A stretch of 64,000 nucleotides of DNA, taken from the NCBI GenBank assembly GCA_035610835.1, contig CM069455.1:22920264-22984263 (forward strand), read 5' to 3'. This document shows, in pieces, positions 1-11,106 of the stretch. The position numbers and the translations under genes were made by a program. Each line of letters opens with the position of its first letter. The first letter of the stretch is position 1. The notes beneath the pieces were generated by a model, which had not been told where the DNA came from, did not search any database, and worked only from the letters and a program-made list of their open reading frames with translations. This DNA comes from Ophiura sarsii. Taxonomy: Eukaryota; Echinodermata; Ophiuroidea; Amphilepidida; Ophiuridae.

Positions 1-1419
1 CAAAATGACGGGAGTTGCCTTTATCGACCTCCGTAAGGCCTTCGATACTGTAAATCATTCCATTTTGTTAAAGAAATTGCATGATATGGGTGCTACCGAT
101 ATTAAAATGAAATTGTTTAATTCTTACCTGACGGGGAGAGTTCAAAAAGTCTGTTTAAAAAAATCTCTTTCTGATGCATTGAATGTAAATACCGGTGTGC
201 CTCAAGGCAGCATTTTAGGACCTTTGCTTTTTACTATCTTTATTGACAGTATAAGTAGTGTGATTAAACATGGTAAAATTTTTAGTTATGCAGATGACAC
301 TACCTTATCTAAAGTAGCAACGATGTGAAAGATATTTCTACGAAACTGGAGTCTGATCTTGAGTCCCTCTGTAAAATGGTTGAGTGAAAATAAATTATTT
401 CTCAATACAGATAAAACAAAGGTAATGCTAGTTGGTACAGGTGCAAGACTCAAAAATGTAAATATTGATGATTTTCGTGTTGCAGTTCGTAAAAATGTAC
501 TACAGAATGTTGATAACTTCAAATGTTTGGGTGTTATAATTGACAATGAATTGAAATGGTATAGTCAGGTAAATAATATGATGAGAAAAATATTTGGAAA
601 ACTTGCACTTTTACGTCGTCTTAAAGTTTTTCTTGATCCAAGCACCCTGAACACTATCTACAAAGCATTGGTTCAACCACATTTCGACTACTGTGATGAT
701 ATGCATAAACTTGACGTGTTACAGAAGCGATGTGCTCGTGTTATACTTGGTGTTAATTCTTTTACTCCCTCTAATGAAATGTTCCATGAACTTAAACATG
801 TGTTAAATGGCAGAAACCTTTTAACCGAAGAAATTATTTCACTGCTTTGCTGGTTTTTAAATGTCTAAATGGTCTGGCACGATCGTATTTTCAAAGTAAA
901 TTTAGTTATGTGCGCGAACACCACGAGCGCGATACAAGGAAATCCGCAGTAGGTCTGTTGGCACTACCCCTATTGACAAATGGCAATGACATTGAGTGTT
1001 ATAAGTATTGTTTTAGCTATAATGGTGTTAATGTATGGAATTGTATTGAAATTGCAATCAGAAATTCTGTGAACGTGCAATCTTTTAAGGCTTTGTATAA
1101 ATCCTATCATTGGAACTAGCTCAAATGTAATGTGTTTGATGTATCATAGTCAAGCTTTTATGAAGTGTATACATGTAATCAAATAATTTTAATATGTTTT
1201 TATTGTATGCATTATGTGATAGATTTATGAGTGTTGTCCATTGGGTTTTATACTCTATACATAATCATATTGTCATTATTATATCTCGTGTTTTTTATAT
1301 TAAGTCATTATTTTTAAGCATGTATTATATTGATGTGCAGGGCCCCGAGTAAGAACAGCGGCCAGCTGATTCGGGCAACCCTGGGTAAAGATAATAAATA
1401 ATAATAATAATAATAATAT
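1..1419 (+). mobile_element. 3' fragment of a non-LTR retrotransposon (jockey/CR1-like LINE)
   Basis: The window opens inside a LINE. It holds the second half of a reverse transcriptase (described separately), a 3' untranslated stretch of about 270 bases, and a terminal TAA/ATA microsatellite at about 1389-1419, as in LINEs that end in a short tandem tail rather than poly(A). The 5' end is off the window. The clade is inferred from RT motif style only. Confidence 0.8.
5..1119 (+). pseudogene. LINE reverse transcriptase, C-terminal part, frameshifted
   Basis: The first open segment (5-328) has the RT signature FIDLRKAFDTVNH, then GVPQGSILGPLLF, then the catalytic box SYADDTTL. Together these are the palm motifs of non-LTR RTs that copy element RNA at a nicked chromosomal site. 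The protein continues in other frames at 359-868, with the thumb-type motif LGVIIDNELKW and a KAL-PHFDYC region, and at 847-1119, the usual C-terminal tail. At least two frame changes, near 315-328 and 370-380, plus one near 850 show it is dead. The endonuclease half is not in the window. It resembles the LINE tail at 61676-62525. RT identity is certain; clade is only probable. Confidence 0.85.
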
Positions 1420-2199
1420 TCGAAATATAGACTTAAACGGCACTATTAAAAATGTGCCAATAGAACAAAGCTGATCTGGTTGCTGCGGTATTTTCAGGAG
1501 GGGGGGGGGGGGGGGGGCGGGGGTGACTGAGCGGTATTAGTCCTTATTCTCCTAAATGAGTGACAAAACTCCATGTATATATATATGACTAAAAATAGTC
1601 ATTTATATGTACCCGACCACCGGCCTATCTCTCCACATGCGGGAGGGGGGGGGGGGGGGGGATTCAGGGTCTCTATAATGGGGGCTTTGGAGTGGATTTT
1701 GACGAAAACTAGATTTCGAATGCAAATTGTCACAATTTGTGAATTTGATATAGCCTAAAGGGCCAAGGGTCGCCAGCTTCTGAGTGGTATATGTAATGGC
1801 AGCGGCCCCTACCATAATTTCTTAATGTTAAAATACCTTATAGTGTTCGTGCCTTTATTTAAAGGATTTAAAAAACAGTTTCTTCAGATTTAGAAATATG
1901 GCACCATTGAATCCGTTTACACCACACTTAAAGATAATAACGAAGCAATTAAACTTTAATCATTTGATGTGGCGGCTAAATAGTAAAAACGAGACAATGG
2001 GATGCATCCCGTTATGGTTGCAGAAAGAAATTAAGCCACCCGGACGAAATGGTGATAAATTCCCAAGTCCTGTAGCCCCAGTTGGATTGTCCGTATTTTG
2101 GTCGGACAAAACAAACAGTTAACAGTTCAAGCCTTAACTGGATTGTCCCAACTTCTTGCGAGGGCGGTATCACAAGTGCGCGACGTTCAGTTTTTGTTC
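1420..2199. other. Intergenic, with two long G tracts
   Basis: No coding signal or RNA gene seen. G runs of about 17-19 occur at 1499-1517 and 1646-1662. Short open frames here are low-complexity readings of those runs. Confidence 0.5.
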
Positions 2200-2734
2200 G
2201 GGAAAAACTAGGGGGGGGGGGGTTGGGGTACCGCGCCATTTTGCGATATTTTGCGAAATCGATCGTGGTTATCACGTGATACGTATCGTCGAAAAATTAT
2301 TCACACTGTTTTAACGAAATGCACTGTGGGTTTGTGTTACCAGCCTAAAATCATAGAGGTCGCAAACCCGGTCGCAAACTTGCTTATAACCTAGCTAGGC
2401 CTGAAAACAAGCTAAAAATGACATCTCTGAATGTATACCAAAGTGTGCAAAGGAGAAATTGTTGGACACACTGGTAAAAATGGTTTTACAACAAGTTTTG
2501 CTATCATTAATAAAACTGAACTCAAGTTAAATCACTCTATTTATCGAGCAATAATATAATTGTTTACGCATTTAATTGTTTAGATACAAAGTTAAATAAA
2601 TCAAGGATACATTTATGATAAATAAATAAATAAAAAGAAAACTAAAAACGCATGGGCGGCATTTATAATTGATAAAAATTGACATAACAATGATGTTACA
2701 TTAATCTACCATCAAGTTTAAAAAATAGAAAAAT

Positions 2735-2800
2735 TAAAGGAATATTCGAACCCGTGATTTCCGATTGCCAACGACATGGTCAACCTACGCACGCCACAGA
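2735..2800 (-). repeat. tRNA-derived (SINE-head-like) sequence
   Basis: Read on the minus strand there is a B-box-like GGGTTCGAA near 2745-2755, preceded at tRNA-like distance by an A-box-like GGTTGACCATG. No cloverleaf can be completed. Probably a decayed SINE head. Confidence 0.3.
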
Positions 2801-3084
2801 GATCAACGACTGTAATTGTGATAGTTTTATTATTTAACCATATCTATCTATTTATAACGAACGGATTTTTATTGTGCCATTTTTGCCAAATGTGTGTGTG
2901 TTGCTCTCGCACAAAATGTGTTTGTAATTTGATTATAATCCTTATTTTTAAAAGAACGGTAATTTTGTTTGACATTTTCGAGAAAATAAAATGGCGTAAC
3001 TGATACGGTAAACTCCAGCAGTCCATGTGGACAAGCATACAGATGATGCCGGCAGGCTAAGCAAATCCAGCATATAAAACAAAA

Positions 3085-3157
3085 GTGCTCCTAATGGGGC
3101 TCGAACCCACAACCTTTCGCTCCCAAGACGACGTTCTCTCCACTACACTAAACGTGC
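3085..3157 (-). tRNA. tRNA-Pro-like pseudogene or SINE head
   Basis: The 73-base minus-strand block has an A-box-like TAGTGTAGTGGA, a middle arm reading CTTGGGA (TGG would be a proline anticodon), and a clear B box GGTTCGAGCC-type T arm (GTGGGTTCGAGCCCCAT). TTTTGTTTT follows, like a Pol III stop. The acceptor strands pair poorly, with at least three mismatches, so this is more likely a pseudogene or SINE head than a working tRNA. Confidence 0.45.
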
Positions 3158-3828
3158 TAATTGAAAAACACATGAGCAAATAATTTATTTATATCATGGG
3201 TCATGGGTTAATGCACTGTGTTAAATTATCATTCCCACGTTTCCCGGCCGCCACTCTGTTCAAAGGCACAAAAAAGTTGACTTGTTTTATGCTTTTTTTG
3301 CAATTCTGAGGTGTGCAGTTCGATTTTCTTTCTCGAATTGTTTAGAAAACCATCCATTTTAGAACATCTGAAATTTAAAATGAACTGCACACCTGGGAAA
3401 GTATGATGCCAAGGGCATATTTTTTGCACGTAAATCCAATACAAGAGTTCTGAAAATCGACAAAAATATGACGTCATAACCATTGCTTCGGGACAAAATG
3501 GCGCGGTACCCCCCCCCCCCCCCCCCCCCTAGGGAAAAACATAGGGTCTATGTACGATGACTTTAACTACGATGTTATTTGTTCATTGGCCGTTTCTCCA
3601 TGCTGGTCCCGGCATTTAGCCGGTCCCGTCTGTCTTAAAAATTGTTTCCATACGATTTGCACGTTGTATCGGAGTAACAGCCGCCGAGAATCTCAGTAGC
3701 AGGGGCCTGGTAATACTTGTTATAATCATTGGACCATGACCAACTTAGTCTCAATGTAAAGCCCAATTCATTATTCGAAAATTCTGAAAATATGAGGTCA
3801 AAAATAAGAAAACTAGCATACTTTGCGT

Positions 3829-3893
3829 AAACCATGTCATTTACTGGTTTGTACAATGGGATATACATGTACAGACCAGTAAATAACATGGTT
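3829..3893. other. Short near-perfect hairpin
   Basis: Two arms of about 25 bases (3829-3853 and 3868-3893) are reverse complements apart from about two changes, around a loop of about 14 bases. Size and shape are those of a microRNA-like foldback or a tiny palindromic repeat. No transcription evidence. Confidence 0.45.
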
Positions 3894-4162
3894 AACGTTT
3901 CAATACGTTACAATAATTATAAACGAGTAAATAATCTATCAGTCAATAGCAAAGATTAGTTTGGTAATCAATTTAATCTTGGCACAAATCAATACTGCTG
4001 GCTAAATAATCCGCAAATCAAATGCATGCATATTCTGTGCAAATTAAAACAAAATGTTGTTAAACAGTTCTCGAACCCACTGTGGATGGTTCATTGAGTT
4101 ACAAATTAAGAAAGTTAAGACCAATGATCCATAATTGCATGTGTCAAACAATATTTCATAAT

Positions 4163-4361
4163 TAAAGGGGCATTAAGAGATGTGGTGGAGGCAGCGCCCT
4201 CAATTACAAAAATATATGATAAAAACTGGGATTTGTATATTTTTACAATTGTATTACATGTATGAACTTACATCTATAAGGATTAAGAAAAATCAGCCCT
4301 CTTTGTACAACAAAGCGTCGATTCAAAAATGCTGATCTGGCCAGATCAGCATTTTACATGG
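4163..4361 (+). repeat. Hairpin-ended repeat, copy A
   Basis: About 200 bases starting TTAAAGGGGCATTAAGAGATG-like and ending in a perfect 30-bp palindrome (4326-4355) centred on CTGG|CCAG. Nearly identical to 13222-13420 and diverged from 8622-8812 and 30653-30845; a fragment lies at 25216-25290. No coding capacity. Confidence 0.8.
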
Positions 4362-4832
4362 TTTAAAGGAAGGTTCTATTGTTCATTCTAGTTCACCTCT
4401 AAAACTGTTTTTGAAAGAAATCATCCATGTGAAAAATTGCTGAAGCATTTCTTCTTAGAAAATAGCCCAAACGTGACGTCTGTGATCTATTAACCAAGCA
4501 TATTTCGATAGGATTAAGCTAATGAGATCAAACAAACAGCATTTAAAAGGTAAGGTAGTCATCTTGAAGTTCATATAAACGTGAATTATAGTAAAAACTG
4601 ATTATTAAAGGAGAAAAATGACTCTTTCAACAAGCATCTTTTTTCCTTAAAAAGTGGCACAACACATTTTTAAGTACTCGTGATTGATCGATATGCGTTG
4701 GATTAGGAAGAGCAATTGCAATCATACTAACGGCATTCGAACCCCTGCGCACCTCCGACATTGTCCGACGCAGAATTAGTATTAGCCGAAAACCAATGGC
4801 CCAATGAATGGTTATTTTCCTGTTTTATATCG

Positions 4833-5079
4833 TTAACACTTTCCACGCGGCTATTATTTTTACCATACACAAAACAGATTTTCCAGAAACCTTTCACAAT
4901 TTTCAAAGTCTATCTCAAGGATTACTGACCTAATACTAGGCATGTTTGTACTTATGTCAATGCATTTCTCGTGATGATTCTAAATATGGTAATGAAATTC
5001 AATAATGTTGACATTTTTCAAACATTTTGTGAAATTTTGGAATGTCGTCTGCAGCTGCCTGCCGCGTGGAAAGTGTTAA
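4833..5079 (+). mobile_element. 247-bp MITE bounded by TTAA, full copy
   Basis: It begins TTAACACTTTCCACGCGGC and ends GCCGCGTGGAAAGTGTTAA, giving an inverted repeat of about 18 bp with TTAA at each edge. Matching copies or parts occur at 6197-6410, 28068-28315, 28378-28495, 43253-43633, 46145-46260 and 49368-49615. TTAA targets are typical of piggyBac and Kolobok transposases; no transposase is present. Confidence 0.8.
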
Positions 5080-5193
5080 CACTCATCTTCAACAGATACT
5101 TGACACGTTCCATTAGTGTTGCCACATCTTTCTTTTATCAAGGTTTAGGGCGTCATCAAAATATGCAGTCCAGTGTGCTTATAGCATTCAGAT

Positions 5194-5394
5194 CAGGCCC
5201 GTAATCAAGATTTTTTCATGGGGGCGAAGTTTTTCAAAAATTGACCTTTTCACTTCAACAAAATGTTGACCTTTTTACCGGGGGGGGGGGGGGGGCGAAT
5301 TTGGCTAAAGTGGAAAAACTTGTTACCAAAATGTTTTTTTGGCTCGCTACTCGCAAACAGCATTATGTTTGGACTGGGGGGGGGGGGGGGGGAG
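5194..5394. other. G-tract-rich stretch at the edge of a dispersed repeat
   Basis: G runs at 5280-5296 and 5377-5392. AGGCCCGTAAT near 5193 and its inverse ATTACGGGCCT-like block near 5437-5447 may mark a short inverted-repeat element of about 250 bp. No gene. Confidence 0.35.
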
Positions 5395-6145
5395 GGGGAC
5401 ATTTTGTAATTGGGAGGAGAGACGACACCCCCTGGTAATACGGGCCTGGTTCAGATAGGTCCAGAGTCATTACGGACCCTTCTACAAGACCGTTGACTGT
5501 AATATTCCCAATAAAACACTGTATAAAATTTGACCTCAAGTGAATCGGATTACCACAACGAGTTCTGCGAGTCATCAACCTTGCCGGGATTGCGACCCCT
5601 GGATCGCGACGGTATCCGTTATATCGTTAATTTGATTCTTAGCCGACTGAAAGTGGATTGCTTGGAGAGTTAATTGTATAGTTCATCAGATATATCAATG
5701 CCACGTCGGTACGTTTAGGTGATTTCGTTTCGAGTAGCGTCGATGAATCCAATAAATGCAGTTTACTTTGACTCTGTCGACCCAGCAACCATGAACAACC
5801 AAAGAGAAAATGATAACAATTGCGCAGTTATTACCAAATCAAGCAGTTTATTCAATTATATCTTCTAAGAGAGAAACATATCAGGCATTAAAGCGACCGA
5901 AGCCGTTGCTTTGGCTTTTCTTCTACGACTAACATTATTCAAAAAAAAATAAAATCAATTGATACACAAGTGCAGACCGATAGCAGACGATGTTTTAAAA
6001 AAAAATTCTTTCAGCCTATTTATACTGCTTAAATGAAGTTGGATAATACAAACTTTTAGATTAAAACCCAACAAAGCAAAGCTAAGATACAAGTTGGGAA
6101 ATTACTAGTGTAATCAGTTATTCTTAGTATTTCAAAAGCCCTTCC
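5395..6145. repeat. ~0.7-kb dispersed repeat, copy 1
   Basis: Collinear with 36290-37000 over about 700 bases, including GGAGGAGAGACGACACC, a CTTGCCGGGATTGCGACC region and a short shared open frame (5743-5868 here) whose C-terminus reads SSSLFNYI in both copies. The two frames differ mainly by amino-acid-changing substitutions, so conserved coding is not shown. Possibly the end of a larger unclassified transposon. Confidence 0.7.
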
Positions 6146-6196
6146 CGACGCCACTGACATATTTAAAGTTTTAAAATGGTGGATATAGTGAAGACG

Positions 6197-6410
6197 TTAA
6201 CACTTTCGACGCGACCATATTCAAAACAGATTTTACAAAAACCTTTCCCAACATGCAAAGTCTATCTCAAAAATTACTGAAACAATATCAGGCATGTTTG
6301 TACTTAGTTCAATCCATTTCTCATGGTGATTCCAAAGATGGCGGTCAAAAGCAATAATTTTGACATTTTTGAAACATTGTGAAGTTTTGGAACTGTCATC
6401 CTCAGCAAGG
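6197..6410 (+). mobile_element. TTAA MITE, 3'-truncated copy
   Basis: Same left end as 4833-5079 (TTAACACTTTCGACGCG) and the same internal order, but homology stops near the GTCATCCTCAGC core and the right inverted repeat is missing. Confidence 0.7.
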
Positions 6411-7384
6411 GCGTCATCCCGTTTTCAAAAGTGAGGGGACACGAGTGGCGGCTCATGGGTGTTTATAAACCGATTAACAATCGCGCCGAATCATCACTAT
6501 GCGATGCCAGGGGGAGTCTGCGGGTTGCGGTCCCCTCAGAATTAAGAACATTTTGAAAATATGCAATGAAAATGGTGCAATTTGGTGCATACTTTTAACC
6601 AAATTTTTGACGAATATGCGTTCAAAATAATCAAATGAGGTGTGTGACTATCACAAGACAAATTACATTGGTTGAATAATGCGACACACCAGATGGCGTA
6701 GCTAGGTTTTTCATATTGGCATTGGGGGAGGGGCAATAAATGAAAGTTAACAAAGATTTTTTACCAAAGAAATGCGCGCGTAGCGTGCGAAAATTGTGAC
6801 TTTACATATATTTGTGGTATGACTGAGGTACATTTTGATTATAAACAAGCTTGTACCCAACAATATTGCATTTTGGGGACACATGCGCGAAAATGTCCAT
6901 CTGTGTATTTTTGACTTAAACAATGAATTGCGTATTAACCAATTGTCGAAACTCAAAGATACACTATGTTCACGTTGCTATCATGGTGATGAAAGAGCCC
7001 GTAGGCCCCTTGCTATTGTTAGTTTGTAACAGCTCGTAGGTGATCATCAACTAGTAGAAGACCTGTAAAATCACGAATATGTTCGTTCCAAAACCCACAT
7101 TTTTCGAAAATGTGCGTTCTTACTAATCAAATTTGAAAAACCACCCAGTTCTTAACTACTTTTTCGAGACCCTTATACCAAAAATAAAGTTCAGTGCCCA
7201 CCCTCCACCCGGGGAGAGGGAAGACAATGCCAATGTCCAGTACCGCTTCATCGTATTCGAGGCCACAGATTATTATGGAACACATGTATTCAAGCGGGCT
7301 GCGCCGGATTACATCATATTAGTAGGCACTAGGCATAGCACAATGCACACACACAGAGTCTTCCACGCAACAACATGACGGTGT
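6411..7384. other. Intergenic, no supported gene
   Basis: No gene seen. A stretch near 7075-7210 resembles 59160-59290 (the phrase GTGCGTTCTTACTAATCAAA is shared with small changes), so it is a fragment of a dispersed repeat. Confidence 0.4.
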
Positions 7385-7595
7385 GTGTTGTAAAAGGGCC
7401 TATATCCACTTCTACCTGTTACTCATTTTGCATTATTGAATGGATGGCGATTCATATGTGGAATGTGGCTTGTATTGTTGGTCCCTCAATTGGCGTGCAT
7501 AGATGCACTAATCCAAGTCATGAAGACAGCCATACAATAATTTGATTAATTCAATTATGCAAAATGAGTGGTCTGTAAGCCCTTTTGCAAAAAGC
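7385..7595. repeat. Fold-back inverted repeat, ~50-bp arms
   Basis: The arm at about 7388-7440 (AAAAGGGC then ACTCATTTTGCAT) is the inverse of about 7540-7592. The spacer is about 100 bases. Likely a MITE remnant. Confidence 0.5.
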
Positions 7596-8621
7596 TCTTC
7601 ATATAATGTATGCAGCTCCACTTTGATAAATACCCCTATATAAAATTGATTGTCCTCACATTGGGCACTCCCTATAGAGCAGTGGGCTTGCCATATATGG
7701 TAGACATGACCTTACACTATATAACCTCGATTCAGGTATAAATATATATCATCTGGCTTTTTAGTTAGGACTGTTTTTACACATTTTCGAAATTTGCTCT
7801 AAACTTGTATATATATTCGGCCGATTTAAAATTATCTAAACTGAGATATTGTACTAAACACTTCAGTTCATTTAGTGATATGATCAGATTTTGCATCCTT
7901 TGAGTGCACAATGTGAGTAAAATACTGAGAATTTAAATATGGGTATTTAAGAAATGTAAAAGCTTATAATTTCTAAATGCAGCAATATTTGTCAATCAAA
8001 TAAGGTATACATGTTATATATCTATTACCGATCACTCTCATGATAAGAAATAAAATTGTCGGACATTGCTCATTTGCATATTAATAGCTTAAATAGATAA
8101 TTAGCTAAATCATACAGTTAGCCAGTATACCAAGTTTGATTGCAATACACCATTCACATCTGGATTTATAACATTTACGCATTAATTAGCTGGACTTAGT
8201 CATTTTTTGACCGTTTCTTTGATTGCGGTCAGTGAAACTGGTCAAAAGGACCAATTTCACTAGGTTATTTTAGCTTAATGCAATATAATTTTACCATATT
8301 TTTTAATTTAACATGGTATATAGATATTCAATTGTTAAGAAATATGTGTAAATGGTGTTTTGAATGTTATATTATCAACAAATTGAACTCTCTAAATCCT
8401 GAAAAATTCTATTTTGGGGCATTGTTACTGTTTTTGGCAGGTTTTCGGCCATTTTCGGAGTATTTCAAAACACCGTAACACAAGAACGCATTTACAGATT
8501 GTCATGGTTATTTTTGGAAAATAAATCTTTCATTGCAATTTTTCATTTGACACCAATTTTGTACCTGTCTCAATTATTTGAATTTTATGTGTGTTATGCC
8601 TAATATTAGGCAAAATAAAAA
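7596..8621. other. AT-rich intergenic DNA
   Basis: No coding signal, RNA gene or clear repeat was recognised in this kilobase. Confidence 0.4.
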
Positions 8622-8812
8622 CATTAAAGGGAAGAGATGGTTTGAAGGCTGCACCCTCAATTAGGATAAAAACCGGGATTTCTACCTTTTTACAATTGTA
8701 TTACATACACAAACTTACAGCTGTAAGGATTAAGAAAAAGTAGGTGTCTTTGTGCAATAAAACGTCGTTTTAAAATATTCTGTCCCTGGCTCGGACAGCA
8801 TTTTATGGTCAT
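8622..8812 (+). repeat. Hairpin-ended repeat, copy C
   Basis: Diverged member of the 4163-4361 family. The terminal hairpin (about 8773-8804) has stem CTGTCC/GGACAG where copies A and B have CTGATC/GATCAG, so paired positions changed together. It abuts the TAA-flanked element that starts at 8823. Confidence 0.7.
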
Positions 8813-8929
8813 TGGGAAATAAGGGATCACGTCAAAACTCGACCGCCAGGCAACCGCCGGTTACGGCCGGTTCCGCCCGGTCCTCACAAAATGTGACGTC
8901 TGTTATAATGGTTGGTTGGTTCGGTCCTG

Positions 8930-11038
8930 TCATGACTGACAGCTCGTGACCTTACAGATACTACGCCACAAATAACGATTTTCAGCAAAGGAGTAACAAT
9001 CACGGAGAGGGTGTCCAGTAATCAATTTTATTTGGTCAATCCACCGGGAACGAGGTCTGCCTCTCTTGCGCTTCCCTTCAATCATGCCTTGCATGATCAT
9101 CTTCTCTAGGTTGTTACCCTTGCGACGTGAGATATGGCCGAAGTAGCTCAGCATTTGGGTGTTGATAGCATGAAGAAGTCGTTTAGACACCCCTATTTCT
9201 TCAATAATACTGGCATTGGTCCTTCTCATTGTCCATACGATACGAAGCATACGCCTCCAACACCACATCTCGAAAGCAGCTATTCTGTTTTTGTCAGCTT
9301 TGGTTAGGGTCCACGTCTCACATGCATACATGGCAATTGGAAATACAAGGGCTTGGACTAGCCTGGTTTTTGTTGCTCTGGTTATTCCTCTGTCAGCCCA
9401 GATCTTGCTTAGGTTGATCATTGCTGATCTGGCCATTGCTAAACGGTGTATAATCTCTTGGCTGCAACCACCCTCTTTGGTGATCAGGGATCCAAGGAAG
9501 TTGAATTTCGAGACCGATTCCACCTCATTACCATCAATTATGAGAGGCTCTCCAACACCATCTGTGCCTATGGACATGATCTTGGTCTTGCTGACATTTA
9601 GACGTAGGCCAAGCTGCTCACTCTCCACCTTGACTTTCTTCAGGAGTTCCGCCATCTCTTCCATATTTGTTGCAAACAGGGTGGTGTCATCGGCATAACG
9701 TAGATTGTGTATTTGGTATCCACCTACTGACAACCCCCCTGGCCAATCATCCAATGCACGTCTCATTATAGACTCTGCATAAAGGTTGAAGAGTGCTGGT
9801 GAAAGTATGCACCCTTGACGGACTCCCTGACCTAGAGCAAACCAGTCACTATTTCCTTTCTCAGTGCGCACACAGGCAGCTTGACCATCATACAGATTGC
9901 GAATTAGGTGGACGAGGTGGTAAGGGATTCCCATTTCTTGCAGTGCTGTCCACAATGCGGAATATCTCACACAATCAAAGGCCTTAGCGTAGTCTATGAA
10001 GCACATGAAGAGCTCCCTTTGGAATTCAAAACATTTTTCCATTATGTGACGTACATTGGCTATCTGATCTCTTGTGCCGCGGCCTTTCCGGAAACCGGCT
10101 TGCTCAGCAGGAAGTTCACGTTCAAGATGAGGTCTGAGACGTTCGTTGATGATGTGCAGCAGGATTTTGCTTGCATGTGGTATCAGAGCGATAGTACGAT
10201 GGTTTTTACACTCGCTAGCATCCCCTTTCTTTGGAAGTGTTAGGAAAACTGATCTCTTCCAATCCTCTGGCCATACTCTTGACTTCCACACAGTATTGCA
10301 CAGCTTTTGCATAATAACTGCTACAGAATCATCAGCTTGCTTCAGGAGCTCACTTGGAATATCATCTAGACCAGGTGCCTTTTGACTTTTTAACTTCTTG
10401 ATGGCTTCCTGGACCTCAGACAGAAGAATATCAGGCTCATCTTCACCTAGTGGAGGCGGGGGAGACTCCTGTGAGCCATTTGTCTCTTCTTGGGACGCAT
10501 ACAGATTTTCACAGTAGTTTTTCCAACGATCCTTGATTTCGTCACTCTCAGTCAAGACCTTTCCTTGCTCATCCTTGATGATAGCCAATCTAGTTGTCGT
10601 TTTTGAGGTGATGTTTTTTATACATCTAAAGAGCTCTCTGCTGTTTTTGTGAAAACTGTGATCCTCAAGTTCTTGGCATTGCTGTCGGATATGCTTATTT
10701 TTATCTCTCCTAGAATTCAATTGAACCTCACTTGTAAGTCTTCTGTATAGGTTACTGCCTTGCAGACCAGCTTCCTTCAATTGGCGTCTTTCATCTGCTA
10801 AGTTGATGGTTTCATGTGACAGCCATGATGTGGTCTTTCTCTTATGTTTCTTAGGAACATGTTTTTTGGCTGCGCTGAGAATAGAGTTTTTGATGTCCAG
10901 CCAGAGTTCATCAGGAGTTGTTTCCTCATCTCTAACCATCAGTTCTTGAAACAGATTTCTGGTCTCCACTCTGTATTTGTCATCAAGATGCTGCAAATCA
11001 AATCTGCAGGGTTTGGGAGCACCTTTGGTCATCTTCAA
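8930..11038 (-). CDS. RTE reverse transcriptase (C-terminal 702 residues of ORF2)
   Basis: Reverse transcriptase that copies element RNA onto nicked DNA. Visible in order: a linker of about 200 residues; LKSQKAPGLDDIPSELLK at about 216-233; AGFRKGRGTRDQI (314-326); FIDYAKAFD (347-355), the first catalytic aspartate block; GVRQGCILSPALF (405-417); and LRYADDTTL with catalytic YADD at 448-451. A thumb region and a basic GKRKRGRPRSRW tail near the C-terminus follow. The frame is uninterrupted. The start is only the first ATG after the frameshift at about 11200; the natural protein began upstream in the endonuclease. Host databases often label relatives as craniofacial development protein 2-like, a BovB-derived name. 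Confidence 0.9.
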   Translation of the reverse strand: MKMTKGAPKPCRFDLQHLDDKYRVETRNLFQELMVRDEETTPDELWLDIKNSILSAAKKHVPKKHKRKTTSWLSHETINLADERRQLKEAGLQGSNLYRRLTSEVQLNSRRDKNKHIRQQCQELEDHSFHKNSRELFRCIKNITSKTTTRLAIIKDEQGKVLTESDEIKDRWKNYCENLYASQEETNGSQESPPPPLGEDEPDILLSEVQEAIKKLKSQKAPGLDDIPSELLKQADDSVAVIMQKLCNTVWKSRVWPEDWKRSVFLTLPKKGDASECKNHRTIALIPHASKILLHIINERLRPHLERELPAEQAGFRKGRGTRDQIANVRHIMEKCFEFQRELFMCFIDYAKAFDCVRYSALWTALQEMGIPYHLVHLIRNLYDGQAACVRTEKGNSDWFALGQGVRQGCILSPALFNLYAESIMRRALDDWPGGLSVGGYQIHNLRYADDTTLFATNMEEMAELLKKVKVESEQLGLRLNVSKTKIMSIGTDGVGEPLIIDGNEVESVSKFNFLGSLITKEGGCSQEIIHRLAMARSAMINLSKIWADRGITRATKTRLVQALVFPIAMYACETWTLTKADKNRIAAFEMWCWRRMLRIVWTMRRTNASIIEEIGVSKRLLHAINTQMLSYFGHISRRKGNNLEKMIMQGMIEGKRKRGRPRSRWIDQIKLITGHPLRDCYSFAENRYLWRSICKVTSCQS

Positions 11039-11106
11039 CTTGATTCGAAAATCAGCAATCAGAAGTTGATGGTCACTACCTATATCTGCCCCTGGCAGGG
11101 TTTTTG

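Larger units (their letters stand above)
2209..3531. mobile_element. 1.3-kb terminal-inverted-repeat DNA element with 9-bp target duplication
   Basis: The element starts TAG plus a G run, then GGTACCGCGCCATTTTG (about 2227-2243), and ends with the reverse complement: CAAAATGGCGCGGTACC (3494-3510), a C run and CTA at 3531. GGGAAAAAC flanks it on both sides (2200-2208 and 3532-3540). A 9-bp duplication is usual for Mutator-like elements; hAT elements make 8 bp. No transposase is visible, so it is non-autonomous. It contains a tRNA-like block at 3085-3157. Confidence 0.75.

Noticed and set aside
4163..4361. Helitron 3' end, because of the terminal hairpin
   Set aside because: No CTRR follows the hairpin at the usual ~10 bases, and copy D has TTAA-flanked inverted ends instead. 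Not excluded, but not supported.
9216..10385. Plus-strand open frames of 60-160 codons
   Set aside because: They are antisense to the well-supported RTE reverse transcriptase and show no domain of their own.
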